Positions 1-13,000 of a stretch of 64,000 bases of DNA are shown one piece after another. The stretch's first letter is position 1. Each line of letters begins with the position of its first letter. A model generated the notes under the pieces. It did not search any database. It saw only the letters and a list, made by a program, of their open reading frames with translations, and was not told the DNA's origin. The DNA is from Anticarsia gemmatalis. Lineage: Eukaryota; Arthropoda; Insecta; Lepidoptera; Erebidae. The position numbers and the translations under genes were made by a program. The DNA is taken from positions 799,001 through 863,000 of the forward strand of contig NC_134754.1 of NCBI RefSeq assembly GCF_050436995.1, given 5' to 3'.

Positions 1-105
1 ATAATGTATGTATGTGAATAAAGCTAAGGAAGTTTGTAAAGATCGAACCATGTGGTGCTCTGCATGCGCCTGCAAGAACAGGGCGTGGTTTTTTGTATGT
101 AAAAT
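1..105 (+). repeat. LINE 3' end ('gtttgtaaagatcg' family), cut by window edge
   Basis: The phrases gaataaagctaaggaagttt, gtaaagatcg and 'gggcgtggttttttgtatgt' match the consensus of a repeat also present at 3505-3630 (-), 18557-18655, 29195-29265, 31497-31650 (-) and 57677-57730. Those copies contain 'gtaggcagagacc' or its complement, and the 31.5-kb copy carries reverse-transcriptase remnants. Confidence 0.55.
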
Positions 106-993
106 AGTAGTATAGGTAATCACCCAAATGAAGGGCTTTTAGTAATCTTCAGAACCAAAATTATGCCAATTTTTTTCTTTTTATAAGAAGCTACTGGCTG
201 AATATCGTTCTCAAATACTTAAAGTCTAATAGTGCTTAAAGAATTAAATTGATTACATAAAATCGTGTATTGGTTAGTAAATTATTACTAAATATTTAAT
301 TGAAACCTAATAACAAACGCGTAATGCGTGAGCTGTCTAATAAATAAGTAAGTATAAATAAGTCACGAATCTGTCAGTTTGTCCAATTCTGATATATGTA
401 TGTTTGGACATATAAATTACATGACGGGAACATTGCGAGCTCATGTTACCATGTTTATTGTGAATACATTAATTGCCTCTATATGATGATAAAATGTATA
501 TATAGTATTGTTGAGCATGGTTTATAGTAAGGTAGTTTGTATAGGTGACTAAAGTAGACTTCTAAGAGTCTATGGCTGTATGACTACTGGATTCAGCTAG
601 CGAAGCCGAATGTGTCAGCTAGTCAATAATATCGGTCAGGTTATGTGGCGTCCCACGGTACCTTGTATAATCGGGGTACTACACCATTTGTTGGTCATAC
701 GTTGGATTATTTAAAACCATACGAAACCATTAAATAAAAAAAAAAAATGGAATCATCTATTAATTCATGTCAAATGTTGACACTTATGATAGACAATTGC
801 TGAATCTACCCGTAGCTCGGAAAGGGTGCAGTTGGTTGTACCGACTTTGCTCTTCAGAAGAAAGCTTTTGTCTTTTCTTTTCTTCTCTATTTTGGACATT
901 CAAATACCATTTTCAATGATTAAGTTTCTAACGATTGATTGATGATTTTTTTTTTTAATTCTTGATGTTTATTTATTCATTGTCTTGTTACAG
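106..993 (+). other. intron sequence of the CPAP1-like gene
   Basis: AT-rich non-coding sequence up to the exon A acceptor. No element is recognised. Confidence 0.5.
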
Positions 994-1083
994 AATGGCA
1001 AGAAGACGAAGGTTCCGTTAACAAGGTTCACATGTATCGGCAAGCCAGCTGGTTACTACGCTGATATTGACACAGGATGCCAG
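994..1083 (+). CDS. CPAP1-like gene, exon A: first half of chitin-binding domain
   Basis: The acceptor tgttacag lies at 986-993 and the donor cag|gtaaga at 1084. The 90 nt encode 30 residues in phase 0, including FTCIGKPAGYYADIDTGCQ, which carries cysteines 1 and 2 of the CBM14 domain and the aromatic pair expected before Cys2. Upstream sequence is intronic, so earlier exons are missing from the window. A 434-bp repeat begins only 26 bp after the donor. Confidence 0.85.
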
Positions 1084-4000
1084 GTAAGATTTCCTTCTTT
1101 TATGGACTACTAGCTGACCCGCGCAACTTCGCTTGCGTCACATAAGAGAGAATGGGTCAGAATTTTCCACGTTTTTGTAACACTTTTTTACTGTTACTCT
1201 GCTCCTATTGGTCGTAGCGTGATGATATAAAATATGCCATTTTTCACGAAAAATATTCTTAAAATTATTTAAATATCTCCTAATATAATGAAGTCGCGTT
1301 AAGGCATATCCGCCATTAAAACAGTTGCCATGACAACGGAATTTTGTTATTTTAATGTCATTATAATATTGATTATTCGCGACTTAATTCGCCACCTGAA
1401 TTTTCCCGGGAAATGCGTCATTTTCCCGGGGTAAAAAGTAGCCTATGTCCTTTCATGTCAAATTTCATGCAAATTGGTTCAGTAGTTTCAGACAGACAGA
1501 CAGACAGACAGAGTTACTTTCGCATTTATAATATTAGTATGGATTATGATATAAGGAGCGTGGTATTACATGCGTTAAAGTATGTTCAGAGTTAAAGCAA
1601 CTTTGACTCTGAACTCGTCAAGCCCTAGAATCCACGCATCAATAGTTACCATTTATTTTTTTTTAAGAAGGAAAAGTGTTTCGTCACTAAATAAAAATTA
1701 AAGTTTTTAAGCTGGTTGCTCGTGAGAAGAAACGGCAAGAAACTCACGGCTTGCTCTATGCTATTCTGTCCTATGCTCAATTTATGTGTAGTTCTATTAA
1801 AGATTTAGATTAGATTTCAACAATGATTTTAGTACCACTCTGTTGCACGAAAACTGCATACAAAATTTCCGTCTGGTTATTCGAGAAAATACGTACAAAC
1901 TTCTAATTAATATATTTTCATAACATTTTCGTAAGTCTACCTACACGGCATATTGCAGACATTTAACATAGCACACAGCGTGTGTTCATGTGTGTAAAAA
2001 CACGTGATGTCCGTGGGAAACACACTATTCATACGAAATGGACGTAATATTGTGTACAACGTTAATTACTACACATTTTGAATTCATGTGTAGTACATTA
2101 AATCCAGAATATTCGAATTTGTGTATTGCATTAAAACATTTGTATGGTGATTCGATTACAAGGTACAGGTTATTTTAAGTATAAAAATAAAACATGTAAA
2201 ACATTATTAACTAGCAAGTATTCGATAAATTTACTATTGAGAGTTAAGTACATAAAATAAAAGAACAAATCCTGGTTTCTTAGTATGTTTAGCGGTAGTT
2301 TATCTTTTCAATAACGATTTTTTATATGAGCTTAAAGGCTATTAAATTTATAAGCTACCGCTAAATGTAACTCAGAAACCGGGGGTAAATAATATTTGCA
2401 GCAATTGCTAGGGGTGCCGATACAGCAGTGGTAGTAAATCGCCCTTCTGATTTACTATACCTGCCCCGCATCGATAACATTCGAATGAAAATTAAACCTT
2501 CTGGTAAAGATAATCTTATCTCAATTAGTAGATGTGTGCGTCTTAAGCTAGTCAATTAACCTTCACATAAACTCAACTAATGATCAAGCCATATCAGTCC
2601 AACTTCCTTTCATTATGAGATACATACAAATTCTTGTAATTTTATTCACATACATATTTCATTCAATAAGCTACATAACTTTGAAGATTATTATAATTAG
2701 TGTTAACACAAAGTTACAAAGGACCCCATGTAATATTACCTTTTTATTTCTATTAACACCATAATAATTAAAGTTTCACGAATCACCAATCACCATAAAA
2801 AGTCAAAATCGTGTGTCAAAATCGAACCTAAACCTTTCACACAGAAGGCCGATCATTACATACCCTTTATATTACCACACTATAGGAAGCAAAACACCAT
2901 AGCTAAAAAGGTTTAAGTAATCATATCATAAGTAGTATATAATCAATTAGTTAGTTAGTTTAGTGATGGAAATCAACATAATTTTCAAAAGTCCTGTCTT
3001 CCTATTGTATACGCTGTACCGGCTAAACTGCTGTACCGATTTTAATGATACTTTCCGTATAGTTTTACAATAGAACTGGTGTCAGGCTGTTCTTTTTTTC
3101 AAAAATTTACCCTTAAGAGGTTTGATAAGTATGCAACTATGTGCGCAAGCGCAGCAATACAGAACATAGTTTTATCCTAGTATCAACAAAAAATTGTAAT
3201 CATCAAAAGTCAAATTCGAATGTCAAAATCAAACCAAAACCTCACTCATTACCACATTATAGGAAGCAAAACACCATAACTAAAAAGGTTTAAGTAATCA
3301 TCCCATAAGTAGTATAAAATCAATTAGTTAGTTTACTAATGGTCATACATAATGAAACGTGATGCATTCGTTCACGCGTGTTGTTGGGCTGCTAATATGG
3401 TGAATAATTGATTGATTGAATGATTTAGCGAATAAGTGATTAGGTGTTGAGTAAATATTGTAATTTTAAACCCACAAATGCACCTCCATAAAAATCTTTT
3501 CAATCCGAGGTGTTTTAACATACATTCATACAAAGTCACGCCTTCTTCCCATAGGGGTAGGCAGAGACCAGAGAGCGCCACTTAGTACGATCATTACAAT
3601 CTTATTTTGCTTCATTCCCATCCATAAATTATTTATAGGTGTTTTTGTCTCTAAAAATATTTTGATCGATTTAGATTAAATTTAGCAAGGTGATAGATTT
3701 ATGTTTAGATCACGTAATACTACATAAGGAACTTAAACGGCCGCGAGTATAAATTCGTTTTCATAATACATAAAGTTCCTGCTGATGCTATTTGTCAAAA
3801 AGTTAGGTTTACACAAACAAATGCAAGCGAAATACGTCAGATATGGAAAACGATGTATTTTTAATTTAGTATCTTATTTTAAACAATACCTGTCAATGGA
3901 AGCCGCCCATACACTACATGATTATATTTAAGGCTATCCATTCATGCAAGTATAAATATTTATGAAGATTCGGAGTTAAGTTTAGTCAAAGAGACAGTGT

Positions 4001-7000
4001 GATTTACATTTTAAAATAAGTTCTTTACGTTATCAGTAGCATTTAAAATACACAATTGTGAATTTGACTTTTGTTTATCAGATTTAAACATTTTACGTAA
4101 TAAGCTACTCCCAAAAAACGCCATATATATTTTCAAAAAAAATAACAAGAAATCGTTTAAAATCAAGTCACTTTTAAATGCCAGCTTTGCAAAAGTTTCA
4201 ACAAAGCATCTTGTACCTGTTGTTGTTGCTTTCCCATGTGATACTTAGTTAAAAACCTAACGCTACACATATATTCGGTTCGGCATATTTAATCAGCCTA
4301 GCCGAGCGGTAAAACCGAATTTGTGTAGTCTAGTCGGTTTCATTATTCGATAAATATTGCCGTACCGTGCGTACAATGACCGTCGATCAACAAAAAAAGT
4401 CGGCTACATCAAACCAGCTCTCATCCTACAACGACCTATCACCCACACTTAAAGTGACCGGCCCATAAAAGGTTCACATGATTATGACACTTAAACACAT
4501 GACGTAACGTATATATTTAATTGGCCACTTCAGGTACATGAGTCATTTTGTCATGTGACTCCCTGACTGGATGCATTATAGGTCAAGAGTGTGATGAAAT
4601 ATGACTTTTTTCGAAGTGTCATTTAAGATTTTGACTGTGTGATTTAAGTGGGGTTGTGTGATCAAAAGAAATGTCAATAGTACTTTTATGTTCAGTATAT
4701 TGCACACTATCGAATTAAGGGTTAAGATCTTAAGTTAATGCTTCCTCCGTGGCGCAATGGTTAATGTGCCGCTACCATTGCGTTGTGGATTCGATTCACA
4801 AAAAGAGCTCGAGATCCACAAATAGTTGTTTCGGTTCTGGTTTTACTTTGTGTTTGTAAAAGTCCCCGCGACACATGAGCATTTTATCAAGTAAAGCAAG
4901 TATTTTATCCGCTGTTTAGTAATGTGTTCTGAAATGATTATATGATATTCCATTAGTACAATAATGAGGTGGACCGTAGAGCAAAAATAACAAATCTCTG
5001 CCTACGTCTTTCGGATTTAAGAGGCGCTATACTACAACGAAAAAAAAATGTATGCTAAACATAATATTAATAGTATTCTAGATTATACGGTAATATAATT
5101 AATAGTTTGAAATAATAAATCAATCATTCCGTGATATTTTGCTTTCACCATTCTTTCGACCTCCGTATAATTTAATATGATAAATTATGTGCATCCTCTA
5201 ACTTGCGAAATGTTTGCAAAACTGCAATCTTTGTACCTTATAATTTTATAAATGCGAGGCAACTCTGTCTGTATGCCTCTTCTTTATGCTTAAACCACTG
5301 AACCGTTTTGGAAAAAATCTGTATGAAAATAGTTTTACACCTAAAAAGAGTATATAGAATATTTTTTAACTGCACGTTTGCTGCAGTGGTTAATATGGTC
5401 ACCACGCCGCGCCGCAATAGCCGTAGCGCCGCGTGTGGTAGGTTCGATTCTCGCCTGGGACAAATATTTGTGTGATGAGCATTATTCTGAGCCTGGTTTC
5501 TAATCTATATGTATAAGTATGTATGTAATTAGAAGTATATAAGTATATTTATCGGTTATTTGGTTGTCATAGCAGGTATAAACTCTGCTTGGTTTAGAAT
5601 CAAATGACCGTGTGTGAGTTGTCCAATGATATTTGTTTACTTTATCCCAAACACCCTACAGGAATTAAACTATGTGAGTAATAATTAACCCATAATAATA
5701 AAGTCCACGTGGGTGAAATCGCAGGCAAGAGCTACCTAATCATTTTATTCGTTGCATAAATATTTCTATTCGCTTTGATACTTTTTGTGTGTCTGAAGAA
5801 TTATAATTTAATCAATTATGGCCAAGTACTTTTGAATGACGAAAATGATTTTTGGTTGCTTCTTTGTTAGTTGGTTATTGTTAGAAATAAGATTTCTTTT
5901 TAGGATTGGTAAATCGGATTAAAATTTTTGTGTCAAAATAGATCCTTTTTTGAAAAGATCAGCTTGGTCTGTGATTGTACAATAAAATTTCAATGTTAAA
6001 AACAAAATTTTTACTTGTTGAAGATTAATAACATTTTAGGTACTAAATATACAATAATGACACAATCCCGTTAAACTCTAAAACTACATAATTAGGATTA
6101 CACGGGTAATTTGTGTAGGAACACCTTCTACCATTCTTTCAAATGACATTTTTAACTACTTAAATTGATCTTTAATGGATATGATCATTAAAATTCAAAT
6201 TAGCCTAGCAAGCCTACCCAAAAGGTATTTTATAATCTTTGATACGTATTAAAAATCTTTATAACATTTTCAATATCTGAGAAAGGCTCGTAAGCAAAAG
6301 AGGGCAGGAAACTCACGGCTTGACATTTTTTGTACAGATTCATAATAATAGGTATACTAGTCCGGCCATGTCATGGCATTTCACTCATAATCATTTTATT
6401 GCACGTCTCAATAAGCCAACATGAATGTCGCAAGAGACACCATATAATTACCTACTCGGCTTTTAACCAATATCACATGACTTCATACTTGAATGAGAGA
6501 GATTTATTACCATCGATAAGTTTTGCAATAAGGTAGCTTTTTTTATTTTTCCCTTGAATATAACTTATTTATTGAGGTATGTTTGACATTGACACAGTGA
6601 AAATGGCGATAGCTTTGAAGAATTACTGCCTCTGTGGCGCAGTGGTTAGGGTCACCACGCCGCTACCATTGCGTCGGGAGGTCGTGGGTTTGATTTCCAT
6701 ATGGAACAATTATTTGTCCACAAATAATTGTTTCAGGTCTGGTTGTAATTTGTGTCGGTTACTTGTATGTTTGTAAAAAGTCCCCGCGACATAAGCGCGA
6801 CAAAAGGGTGTGGGAGTTGATATTTTTAAAGAAATCTACTCCAGTTATATTAGCTAGAACATAGTAGTGTTAATGAGAAATATTTTTTCTGTTTTATGTA
6901 AAGCCAAGGCATAAAGTAAGTGTTATTTTTCTTGTTTAACGTTCATGAGAATTAAGTTTAAAACACGGTATGGTATGCTTTTTGGACAAAAAGAAGCATA

Positions 7001-10000
7001 GACTGAAAGTGCTAAAACACTCTAGTGTGAGTGTTACATAAGCATCAGGTTTCAAGTGATATTCGTGTAAAAATTCGGATACAACAGTCCAATTCTGAAT
7101 AAAATTACTCTTCCTAAAGTTCAGGAAACAGTTTTAAATATATGCAACCCTAACTTCATAACCTATACTCTACAACAGGAAATTTTATGAGTTAGTGCTT
7201 GTCATATTGAGTCATGAGTGGGATAGACCCGAGTCATTGAGTCAGATAGACTCGTGTCCAGCAGTGGGACAGTATATTACAAAAGACATTGTTTTGCATT
7301 CTTATGAAACATCTTGCGGTGAATCGATCGATATTTACGCAATACGCGTTGCAAATGACATCCAATTCGCAATATTTAATACGATTTAGATTGAATTTTA
7401 TTATTCAATAGCTTTTTTTTGTTTGTTGTGTAATTTGGAGCGACATTCCGTTCTTTTTGTAGAACGTTTTGATTATAGTTCTTTGTCAAAATGTATTAGA
7501 AATGTAATGATATTAAGCAATTTCTTTAATCAAACGCACACAATACTATAATTGGTCACACAATTTCAAGAAATGGCGTTCAATTTAATTATTAATAACT
7601 ATTGTAGTTTTATCGTGGTTTGCTCAATATTCCTTGTCTCATTCACATCCGTACATTCTCGTGTTACCAATTATTTCACTTATACTATTATTAGTATCTT
7701 AGACTTGAAAATAATCCTAGGCAAAAGGAATAGCTTGGTTTTAAACTGTTTCATATCATCTCACCTTGGATTCAAACCTAGAACATCGTCTTCTATAGCA
7801 AAACTGGACTACTATCCGATATACTAAATTCTTTCGCTTATATCATTCTTAATCTCTACACCAAAATAAATCAAAATGTGCGAATAAAATCATATATTAC
7901 ATCCAGTTAGAGGACACGGTACAGTCCAATTTGATACAAGTGTGAGCATAAGGTCAAGTGCATACTCGATATAATTGGATTACTTTTGAAGATGTTGCGG
8001 TTTGCAAATAGGCTCATTTAAAAAAAAATGAAATAAACATAGACAACAATAGACTTGCCCCCTATTACATAGGATTAACATTGTTAATGGCTAAACAAGG
8101 GTGTAATGCATACATCTTTGCTTACACCTTGGGTATGGAAGGCTTGATTTTACGTTATGTTTGATAATAATATGTCAAATATTGGGTCCACCACTGCCTA
8201 AGTGCATATTGGTTGGTTTATATTCCTATAACAACTGGTTCAATACGTTTTCATGATGCAGTGTTCCCTCATGATGTTTCCCTTTACCGTTAAAATAAGT
8301 GACCACGGCGAGCGCAATCTGCGCCGAAACGTTAGGTGTTAAAAGGTAAAATACGGATTTTTTTATATATCGTAACATAGTTTTTAAACTCTGGCTTGTT
8401 CGGACTTTTACCATTGCGAGTTGGTAAATCTTAGGTTATACCGGAAAATCTTAGGATTTACCACCGTTCGGGCTTTTACAGTAACATATACACTTCATAT
8501 TTTAAATGCTGTTTTCTAATTATTATAGCACGTACTTGGTAATCTACTCGAACAAACACGAAATAAAAACTAGGTATTAAACAAAAGTCTAACTTAAGAT
8601 AAAAAACAATAATTTTAAGATAAAAACAGATCTAAATTCTAACAATTAATAGAGCCGAAAGTAATTGTTGTTAACATTTGAACGCCGGTGTCAAGGTTCG
8701 ATTTCTTGGTAATTAAAATTATATTAATTGTTAGTGTAGCTTCACGTGTCCAGTTTTATTGTTATGGCCAGTTATTTTCTATTGTTATTGACAGGTGTGC
8801 TAATCATACAGTAATTTATAAAAAGCTGGCGCTTGTCTGTTTGCGTGTAATTTTATATTCGTATACACTTGTATGCTGCTTGAAACGGCTGAAAAGGCTT
8901 CATTCTTCATTTATTTTTAATTTTTTTAACATTTATTTAAAATAATGCATGTCACCCTATTTAAAAAAATAAAATTATTACTATTATATTGGAAAAAAAT
9001 GGTGCAGACTCCGGGACTACAATTACCAGCTTTTATGCAAAATTTCACGGAATTCGGTTCAGCAGATGCCTATAGACGCGTAAACGACTATCGACACTAT
9101 TCTATTTTCAGTTAAAATCCGAACTGGTTTAGTATTTTTTACGTACATGGGTTAATGTTAATATGTCTGTGCGTACAAATAATTGACTTAAATGGCTGTA
9201 TACCATAGATTTATAAGCACTAATCTATGACATAAATAATACATAAGTATTACTAAACCGACAGTCCCTCAAGATATGTTAAGCTTATTTATTGCTCTAT
9301 GTCACACAGTTACGACTCAATGACTGACAATATCTCGTTAAGATAACTTAATAACTGAAATAATACATACTTAGATGTTTTATCTTTTAATTATTGTCTA
9401 CTAAGGCCTTCGTTCTAGTCGACATTCATAATTACTTATGGAATGTAATGTCTAGAACTACTAGCCCGACTTTAAAATATATTTTTGTCTCCTACGCTTT
9501 CACTGCTAAAATGGTAACCGATTTGGGTGAAATTTTGTCCCTTTTATACCAAATCTTTGATCTTCCTGTACCTTCCTTCTATTTGAAGGTACAGAAAGGA
9601 TTAAACATTATTATCGGCTATGTAAAAAATATTGTTGATTACAATACTTAAATAGGCGTAGCCAGAGATGTATGAAATTTTACCACGTTTCCTTATTTAC
9701 AGTGTTAGTCTCATGTAATAGAGGGCAAGTCTATCGTCAGATACCGGGTACGTTACCAAACCCCGGGCTACTACTAAGAAATATTCAAATATTATTTAGA
9801 AAAGACCAAAGGTCTTTGCTTGACCAGGGAATCAATCCTGGTACCCCGTAGTCCTCAGTCGTCGTCTGAAAATATTACTTTTAAATAACCCAAATTACAC
9901 GTGAAAGGGTCAGCTGGTTATCATAACAATCACTTATCATAAGGATCCTAATATTTATAACAACAAAAAACAATTAATTATTAAAAGCCTAGAGGCTATG

Positions 10001-13000
10001 AAACTAATTATGTATAACTGAATTGTTTTTTATTTATCTCATATATCATCGGTATTTTAATGACCTACATAGATAATAATATAAAGAAAATAATTATAGA
10101 TTGTAATTAAAAATATTATTGAAACAAATGTAACCAGTTGTATACAACTGTACCTCGATTCTCTACCACTATCGACTACCGACAACCGGCTAGCTATCGA
10201 AATTTTGACATTTAGAATGTACTGCCAAAATGTTTCCTACGACACCCGCCAGAGGCGCTGATCAGATTTTCATACAAAATTTCTCGATGACAGTTCGGTT
10301 GTCGGTAGTCGATAGTAGTAGAGAATCGAGGCACAGGCATGCCTGCTAATAAATAAATAATAAAATGAAATAAATAAGTCTCTCTAATCTCTAGGTGCTA
10401 TTTAAATGTTAAAGTATTTATAATAATAACAAATGGTAATAATAAAGAAATACAAAAAAAACTGCTGCTAGCATTGATTTCCATGCGAGACACCACACGA
10501 GTGTCTCGCATGGAAATCAAACCTACGATCTTCCGATGAGTTACAGCGAAGTGACTTTCTTACTATGGATACATCTACCGCCGCCAACGCATTTCTTTAC
10601 TAAAAATGAGTCCTACATAACATACAATAGTTAACATACAGTAGTATAGAAATGATAATTTAAACATATTATTTAATTACGAAAATGGGCTTTATGATTT
10701 GAACCCACGACATCCGGCGCTTTGGCAGTAATGGCAGTAATCTTCACACACCGTCAAGGGCACAATCTACACTTATATTATAAATGCGAAAGTTTGTATG
10801 TTTAAATGGATATTTGTTACTCAATCACATCAAAACTATTGAACTGATTATGATAAAACTTGACAGTGTTGTATTTTCTATTATTCTTTTTGTATTTCCT
10901 ATTTTTGAAACTGCCCGTATGGACACTTCAAAAATATGCGTACTCTGTCGCATTTTCAATAGTTCTATTTTGAATGATTATATCAATTTCATGGTTTTAA
11001 TTGGCAACAAGCAATACTTAGTGATTGTAAAATATATTTGAAGTTAATAATACTATAATATGCTAAAGTAATTTCACTATTTTCATAAATAAAAATGCTT
11101 TCGAAAATTTAACAATGTATACACAGTTTTGATACTAGCTAGGAGCTCGTGGCTTAGTTTACAACAGCCGCACGGATCGATCTCTGAGGTTAAGCTATGC
11201 TTGCCGAGGTTGTTCCGTGGATGGGTGACCATCTTATACATATCGAGTTCCTCCGTGTTTCAGATGGCACGTTAAATTATGAGTCCCAGCTGTCATTTTC
11301 GAAGATCTTTGATAGTCGTTAACAGTAGTCAGAAGCTTGAAAGTCTGACAACCAGTCTTACCGAAGGGTATCGTGTTAATACCCAGGTAACTGGGTTGTG
11401 GAGGTCAGATAGGCAGTCGTTGCATGTAAAACACTGGTCACTGGTTCAGCAGCATCCGGTGAGACTGGAAGCCGACTCCAACATAGTTTGGAACAAAGGC
11501 TAAGCTAATATATGTTTACACAGTTTTGACACTAGTCACTCTAAACATAACACATGGACTAATGATGCTAGTGCTTTACATAAAACGCATTAGTAAAATA
11601 CATTCGCATTAAGTCTAAATTTAGTACATTTGCAAGGTCGTAATAAAATTTGTCTTCCGCACACGTAATTCAATATATAGTATTCTAATTTACTTGTTTT
11701 TTAATCAGCCATTACGATGCTTACATCGTAAAATAACTGCAATATGTAGTAAAACATCTAGTTTATATTATAATAACTCGATTGTGGACGGGAGATCTAC
11801 ATTGATTATATTTATTAACAAGTTTTATAGTGCGTTTTGACCCGGAAGAGATTCACCCGTGTGATAAATTAATTTTTAAGATATTATTTGGCGCTTATAA
11901 TTTTGCTGTAGTATCTATACATCCAAAAGTAGGTGCTACTATTTGTAGAGTGTAGTATTTGTACAAGAAAAATAAGAGTACTTACAGAAAATAAAATGAT
12001 GCCTTCTTTCTAAGGGTTAGACGAAAATCTAATTACGCTACCTGATATTGTTGGTTAACTCCTTATTTATCCATATTCACAAATTCATCTAAGGCGCTGT
12101 CTCCACGGGCGAGAGAATCGCGACGAGTCCGCCCTTGTATCGTCGGACAATCTCCACGAACGATAATTCCGCCGCGTATCGTCGCGATTCGTAGCCCGCG
12201 TTTTCCTTGTTTAAAAAGCTTCTCGAAACAAGAGGCAACATTGAAAACAAATGACGCTGCATTTGACTCGCTGCTTGTCGCGGCCGACTAGCGACGATGT
12301 ATTGACGTTACGCACGCTCGTTGACACTCGTCGTATCGCGGCGATATTATCGCCGTGTGGAGACGGTTCCATAGAGAGTGTATAGAAATACGTGGCACGA
12401 CGATAATATCGCCGCGATTCTCTCGCCCGTGGAGACAGCGCCTAAGCTTATGCAGCTTTCTTGACATTTGTGTGGTAAAGCCAAACAAATCTGTTTCATA
12501 AAAAACATTTTTTTTAAACTTTATGAATCTATTCCTTGTTTATGATATATAAAAGCTCTTGGCTACCCGAAGATCACAAGTTCGTTAACTATTAATAATT
12601 AAGTCCAATTTTTGCTACTTAATTAAAGAAACTAAATCAAAATTCCATACACTTAATGACCAATTAAAATTCATAGTTCACAAAACGGCTAACAACGCAT
12701 CATCTTAGAGCAATAAATTAACCACATGTCTATCTTAACATCATAAACTACTGAACAGGTTTTGATATAAGTTGTTATATTGACTTTAATGTAGTTAACA
12801 AGAAAGATACAATCGTTTGATTTGACATATGACAGCCATAATTTTTTAAAGAAAATAATTTTATGTCATATTATAAAAAGATGTCGCAGATATTAAATTA
12901 ATAAATGTTGTCAGTATATTTCATGCTATTGTATGAGACTAAGAATGGCACGTTTTAAAAAAAAATATTGCAATAAATATGGCAATTAACTTGTCATCCT

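Noticed and set aside
1490..1512. CAGA microsatellite or CRISPR-like repeat
   Set aside because: Simple repeat internal to a retroelement copy; no CRISPR arrays are expected or seen.
7552..7827. 91-codon plus-strand frame
   Set aside because: Intron of the CPAP1-like gene; no homology and no splice context.
11279..11503. 74-codon frame
   Set aside because: Lies inside the 5S-derived SINE and follows its body sequence.
12288..12488. 66-codon minus-strand frame
   Set aside because: Lies within the Harbinger-like MITE; GC-rich chance frame.
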